A stretch of 64,000 nucleotides of DNA from NCBI RefSeq assembly GCF_016907275.1, contig NZ_JAFBBP010000001.1, forward strand, positions 4,082,001 through 4,146,000. Reading direction: 5' to 3'. Both the position numbers and the translations under genes were made by a program. Source of the DNA: Micromonospora luteifusca. GTDB lineage: Bacteria; Actinomycetota; Actinomycetes; Mycobacteriales; Micromonosporaceae. Within the stretch, counting starts at the first letter, position 1. Every line of letters starts with the position of its first letter. Shown piece by piece: positions 60,649 to 64,000 of the stretch. The notes under the pieces are model-generated. The model was not told the DNA's origin, ran no database searches, and saw only the letters and a list, made by a program, of their open reading frames with translations.

Positions 60649-61282
60649 GCGGTGCGTGAAGTAGGTGTTAAGCTTGGCAAGGTTCAGGCCAGGGTCACGG
60701 AGTGATCGACGCCTGACTCCAGGACCCCGGGGTGGGGATATGCCCAGATTGCTGTGAGGTCGCCGAGTCGCGTGCCTGCTCCCGGGCGGGGCCGGTGCGG
60801 GGGCGTTGGATCAGCGTGCCACGCCGCCGACACGCACCTGAACACCGGTGCCGATGATCCTCGACTGCGAGCTAAGGCACTCCGCGGCCAGGTTTTTGCC
60901 TAAATGCACCCGAGGGTCTGCCGCCACCGCCGCACGCTCAGAGGATTCTCTTCGCGTGCGGCGATGGCGCAGCAGACTCCGGTTTCAATCTCGGTCAGAG
61001 CTTCGCTGAGTCGCCGCCACACAGCATGACCAACGCAAGGTCAACAATCTCAATCACGGAGGGTTCCGATGATTTCGTCAGATCACAGATTTCTGAGACT
61101 GAGCTTGATCTTTAACCTGCGCAGCGTGGTCGGGGATTCGTCGATTTCTACTTGTTGGACTTCAGGTCCGTGGTGTCGCTGCTGGTGACGGTATGGACAT
61201 CGTGGCGGCGGGTGGGTTGGCGGTTGGGTCGTCCGGGTCTTTGCCACGGCCGCGCAGGTGCGGTACCGCAGCCGAGGTCGGG
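60649..61282. other. 634-bp gene-poor, AT-richer spacer
   Basis: No well-supported gene. It holds the hairpin at 60928-60963, an AT-rich patch at about 61030-61160, and a weak 39-codon ORF (ATG 61069-61188, GGAGGG upstream). Composition differs from the core genome, suggesting acquired DNA. Confidence 0.5.
60928..60963. terminator. Strong two-part hairpin
   Basis: CGCCGCACGC (60928-60937) pairs with GCGTGCGGCG (60954-60963). A 2x2 internal loop then leads to AGAG-GATT-CTCT with a 4-nt loop. It lies in non-coding DNA. Could be a terminator, a small structured RNA or a recombination hairpin. Confidence 0.5.
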
Positions 61283-62413
61283 TCAGCCGGTGCGTCCGCC
61301 GGGCATCACCACGATGGCGTTCTGCGGGAGGGTGGCCACCTCACGCAGATTAAGGCCGTCCATCGACAGCACGATCGTCCGAGGGCCGTCCGAGCTCAGA
61401 TTGACCTGCCGGCCGAGAAAGATCCGCTCGCCGTCCGAGCCGATGACGTACCAGCGGCCGGAGTCCATCGGTACCTGCTGCTCGGAGTGGATCCGACCGC
61501 TCAGGTCGACATCGAGCACCCGAGTAGGACGATCACCGTCCATCGTAGTGACGACGACCCGTAGCCGGCTGTCGTCGCGGCTCGGATACAACATGCCGGA
61601 CCGGTCGATCGTTTCGTCGGGTCCGATCCGGTCCCTGACCTCGACCGTGACCGGGGGCGATGTGCCCGTCAGGCCGGCGGTGACGGTCAGCGTGGTCAGG
61701 CGCGTCTGATCCCGCCGGCGTGGGATAGACAGCGGTTCGCCTCCCCGCCTCACCCCGATCACCTCGGCTGGTGAACCCGGGATCCGTCGCTGCGTGCCGG
61801 AGCTCAGACCGACGAGGACGAACTCTCCGCCCTCTGTCGACGCGGATTCGTCGAGGAGGAGCCAGCCCGAGTCCGGCGACCAGGCCCGTCCGGTGACCCG
61901 ACCAGCCGTGGACTTCGGCTCGATCGACAGGACCTGCCCGCCTTTCAGGTCGCGTACCAGGTACCGGCTTGCGTTGGGATACCCCAACCACCGTCCGTCG
62001 GGGGACAGGGCCACGCCGATCGGGCTGGCCACCGGAAGTGTGAACTGCTGGCCGTCCGGGAGCAGGAGCCGTGGTGCGCAACCGGCCGCGCACGTGGCGT
62101 AGACGAGAGTGGCGTGGCCGACGCCCGTCGACGGCAGTGCTGGCGCCGGGGCGAGCGAATCGACCGCCAGCGGTGCGAGGCCGGCCGGCCTGCCGGAGGC
62201 TGTCGACCCCGGCGTGGTCGGTCCGACCTCCCCGTACGGTTGCATGACCACCCCCGCCGCCGTCACGACCGCAAGGACCCCGGCGCAGGCAGACACCCCG
62301 ACCGTGAGGTTCATCCGGCGGCGCCGAGCGACGGCGATCGCCCGGTCGGGATCGACGTAGTTGCGGCCGTGCTCGGCCAGATCTTGGTAAACACGACGGA
62401 ACGCGTCAGACAT
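61283..62413 (-). CDS. TolB-like membrane protein coupled to sigma factor
   Basis: A 376-residue protein. A short cytoplasmic head (DAFRRVYQDLAEHGRNYVDPDRAIAVARRRR) is followed by a transmembrane segment (about residues 36-57) and an extracytoplasmic beta-propeller-like region (GVALSPDGRWLGYPN, RAWSPDSGWLLLDES). It starts (ATG 62413) inside the sigma gene's last codons, so the two are one operon. By position it may act as the sensor or anti-sigma partner, but no zinc-anti-sigma motif is seen. Confidence 0.72.
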   Translation of the reverse strand: MSDAFRRVYQDLAEHGRNYVDPDRAIAVARRRRMNLTVGVSACAGVLAVVTAAGVVMQPYGEVGPTTPGSTASGRPAGLAPLAVDSLAPAPALPSTGVGHATLVYATCAAGCAPRLLLPDGQQFTLPVASPIGVALSPDGRWLGYPNASRYLVRDLKGGQVLSIEPKSTAGRVTGRAWSPDSGWLLLDESASTEGGEFVLVGLSSGTQRRIPGSPAEVIGVRRGGEPLSIPRRRDQTRLTTLTVTAGLTGTSPPVTVEVRDRIGPDETIDRSGMLYPSRDDSRLRVVVTTMDGDRPTRVLDVDLSGRIHSEQQVPMDSGRWYVIGSDGERIFLGRQVNLSSDGPRTIVLSMDGLNLREVATLPQNAIVVMPGGRTG

Positions 62414-62948
62414 GGTCAACCTCCGACGGCTGGACGCCTTCGAACGCGGTGGGCGGAGTTGAGGGAATGTGCCGTCGCAGGCGGACCAGGGCGTCGTGGA
62501 CGTGCCGCTTTACAGTGCCGACGCTGCATCCGAGTTGACGGGCGGTCTCCACTTCCGATAGATCCTCGTAAAAGCGCAGGTATAGCGCCGCCCGCTGGCG
62601 CGCGGGCAGGGTAGCGAGTGCGCATGCCACGGTGAGCCGCGTAGCGGTGTCGCCGGCGAGGTCGTCGCCGGACGCCGCGTCGGGAACCGCCTCGGAGATC
62701 ACCTCGGTAGGTCGCCGCCGGCGGCGCCAGGAGCGAAGCTGATTGAGCATCACCGTGCGGACGTAGGCTTCCGGGTGGCCGCCGGTCTGCACTCGACGCC
62801 AGTGCCGGGCCGTCTTCGCCAGCGACTCCTGAAGCAGGTCCTGTGCCTCCTGGTGATCGCCGACGAGCAGGTAGGCGGTCCGCGAGAGGGTCGGTCCGCG
62901 CGCGAGGGCGAACTCGCGGAACCCGGCGTACCTGTCCGCACCGCTCAT
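62406..62948 (-). CDS. SigE-family ECF RNA polymerase sigma factor
   Basis: A 180-residue ECF sigma of the actinobacterial SigE family. Region 2 is FREFALARGPTLSRTAYLLVGDHQEAQDLLQESLAK; region 4 is LPARQRAALYLRFYEDLSEVETARQLGCSVGTVKRHVHDALVRLRR with its helix-turn-helix. ATG 62948 follows AAGGAGG. It is translationally coupled to the TolB-like gene. Its targets are unknown. Confidence 0.92.
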   Translation of the reverse strand: MSGADRYAGFREFALARGPTLSRTAYLLVGDHQEAQDLLQESLAKTARHWRRVQTGGHPEAYVRTVMLNQLRSWRRRRRPTEVISEAVPDAASGDDLAGDTATRLTVACALATLPARQRAALYLRFYEDLSEVETARQLGCSVGTVKRHVHDALVRLRRHIPSTPPTAFEGVQPSEVDHV

Positions 62949-63040
62949 CCTGCCTCCTTCTGCGTCCTACCCGTATTAACGCCGTCCGCCCGTCCCGAGG
63001 TTGAGTCGGAGGACTGCCGGAATGATCCGGCACCCTCGGC

Positions 63041-63063
63041 GCCGGTCCGAAGTTCGGACCGGC
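63041..63063. other. 23-bp palindrome
   Basis: GCCGGTCCGAA-g-TTCGGACCGGC: 11-bp perfect arms about one central base. It sits between the sigma gene start (-) and the end of the upstream frameshifted gene. Possible operator or terminator. Confidence 0.4.
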
Positions 63064-63091
63064 CATCGCGGACGGGCGCGCGACTCACCGG

Positions 63092-63482
63092 TCACCCCGC
63101 CTGCAACTGCGGCTGCGCCCGGTCGATGCCCGTCACAATGAGATCCCGGTATGCGATGATCTCTGTCTCGTGTTCGACCACGTAGGTGGCGCACAGCTCG
63201 CCGAAGACCGAACGGCTGATCTCGTCGAGGCGCTCGTTCTCGGCGCAACGGGCGTGTGCGGTCGCGATCGCGACCTCCCACTCGCGGGCTGCAGTGGGCC
63301 CCAGCGGCAGTGAGCCCTCGCCGCCGAGCTTTCAGGCGGACCTGGACCGGGGCTTCGTCGCCGTCCAGCGGCGGCTCGCCAGCGAGGCGCTGGGCAAGTA
63401 CGTGCTGACCTTCGGCGGTGGTTATTTCTTCGTGCCTGCCGGCCAAACGGGGGTCGGTCTTCCAAGGTAACGGGACCGTCAG
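63092..63482 (-). pseudogene. Frameshifted hypothetical gene
   Basis: Two reading frames that read like one protein: an upstream part (VPLPWKTDPRLAGRHEEITT...) and a downstream part (AAREWEVAIATAHARCAENE...RDLIVTGIDRAQPQLQAG, stop at 63092) joined by a frame change near 63328. No good start codon is seen for the first part, and it contains an in-frame TTA (63468-63470). The intact product would be about 130 residues; family not recognised. Confidence 0.55.
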
Positions 63483-63711
63483 GTGCTCTTGACGCTGCGT
63501 AAAGGCTACGACTTCTGAGTACGGCGGAGGTCTGGGCTTGAACCTCGACCTGGTGCTACCTGGCATCGCATATGGCTGGTCGTCGCGACGACGCGAGCTA
63601 ACCGAAGGTGAGCTGATTGGCTGCACGAGGCAGCGGGCGGGCTCTGGGGAAATCCTGGGGAAAGCGCCGCAGGGGCGAGTTTTCCCAGCTCAGTGCCCTC
63701 GTCTCCGTTGT

Positions 63712-63760
63712 TCACCCAGATCTACGAAGGAACGAACCAGGTGCAGCGGATCGTCATGGC
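63712..63760. repeat. 49-bp direct repeat, right copy (candidate att site)
   Basis: Perfect copy of 58596-58644. Upstream sequence is unrelated; downstream the coding similarity continues for about eight codons and then ends. Confidence 0.9.
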
Positions 63761-63787
63761 AAGACAGCTGCTCAGCGGCATTGTTTA
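63712..63787 (+). pseudogene. Orphan 3' end of an acyl-CoA dehydrogenase gene
   Basis: Encodes [24 protein letters not shown] and a TAG stop, the last 24 residues of an acyl-CoA dehydrogenase, with no gene body upstream. Either the original 3' end of the gene at 57503 displaced by insertion, or the remnant of a deleted paralogue. Confidence 0.75.
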
Positions 63788-63839
63788 GGCCCCCACCGAG
63801 CCGGGCCGGTAATCGATGATCAGAAGGTCGCGGACCTGC

Positions 63840-64000
63840 GCGGGCGAGCTGGCCGTGAAGGCGGAGGTCGCGGCGACCCTCGGCATCGGGATCGGTGACC
63901 GGGTGGATCTCGACGGTCGTAGGCGGTAGGTGGTGGGCCTGGTGGAGAACCCGAGTGACCTGCACGACGCGTTCGCCCTGGTCGCTCCGGACCATCCGGA
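63840..64000 (+). pseudogene. Decayed FtsX/MacB-like ABC permease fragment (runs off window)
   Basis: The frame reads AGELAVKAEVAATLGIGIGDRVDL, then a TAG (63927-63929), then VVGLVENPSDLHDAFALVAPDHP. This matches the periplasmic-core segment of FtsX-like permeases (GLVENP...LVAP), broken by an in-frame stop and lacking its 5' end. Confidence 0.6.

Noticed and set aside
61152..61709. A 185-codon plus-strand frame
   Set aside because: Mostly antisense to the TolB-like gene, with unnatural composition and no ribosome-binding site.
58645..63711. Integrase or transposase within the repeat-bounded region
   Set aside because: No frame shows tyrosine or serine recombinase or DDE motifs; if the region moved, the enzyme was supplied from elsewhere or lost.
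63538..63898. Plus-strand frames overlapping the right repeat copy
   Set aside because: The frames do not follow the acyl-CoA dehydrogenase or FtsX reading and have no start signal; the remnants explain the region better.

Overview
This window is chromosomal DNA from a high-GC actinobacterium, most likely a Micromonospora-like member of the Micromonosporaceae. Supports for this are the codon usage (almost every third position is G or C), the mycothiol S-conjugate amidase gene mca, actinobacterial families such as DUF501, DUF4307, HAAS/PadR and SCO7613-type membrane proteins, and gene orders I recall from mycobacteria: mfd-mazG-eno-ftsB-DUF501-ppx, and thiolase-SGNH esterase-cbs-metB-greA-DUF4307-mca-DUF255. 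Genus assignment is inference; no rRNA is present.

Layout. 1-5.4 kb: mfd (cut by the window start), a SurA-N-like lipoprotein and mazG. 5.4-8.0 kb: a reverse-strand cassette that looks like a type VII-type secreted polymorphic toxin locus (YbaB-like protein, WXG100-like protein, CpnT-N-like protein, YwqJ-type deaminase, SUKH-3 immunity protein). 8-10.7 kb: a DUF885 metallohydrolase, an intergenic block of tandem repeats and dyads, and a lipoprotein. 10.9-15 kb: eno, ftsB, DUF501, N-acetylglutamate synthase, ppx. 15-19 kb: PadR/HAAS pair, LppU-like protein, dienelactone hydrolase, family-5 uracil-DNA glycosylase. 18.7-23.3 kb: a tightly coupled DUF4129-like/MoxR/DUF58 operon. 23.4-29 kb: type II NADH dehydrogenase, a membrane glycosyltransferase-like protein, tRNA-Leu(UAA) (the bldA type), and two tandem YccA/Bax-inhibitor proteins. 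29-35 kb: thiolase, two SGNH hydrolases, cystathionine beta-synthase. 34.5-44 kb: GNAT, RNase Z, msrA, HIT, metB, amidase, ilvA, greA, DUF4307, mca. 44-58.7 kb: a GGDEF-EAL protein, a DUF255 thioredoxin-fold protein, purK-purE, a 1631-residue membrane protein, UDP-glucose-type dehydrogenase, and an acyl-CoA dehydrogenase.

58.6-63.8 kb is a different kind of DNA. A perfect 49-bp direct repeat copies the 3' coding end of the acyl-CoA dehydrogenase gene and brackets about 5.1 kb. Inside are an AlbA_2-type ATP-binding protein, a SigE-family sigma factor coupled to a TolB-like membrane protein, a frameshifted gene and AT-richer non-coding DNA. Beyond the second copy lies a decayed FtsX-like permease fragment. 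This looks like an integrase-less genomic island or a rearrangement scar.

Three themes cross the window. Many genes have a TANNNT -10 hexamer 6-9 nt before the start codon, which suggests leaderless mRNAs. Many convergent gene ends carry a strong dyad. TTA codons are very rare and I found them in only three intact genes (padR, one SGNH hydrolase, the large membrane protein), although the tRNA that reads them is encoded here.
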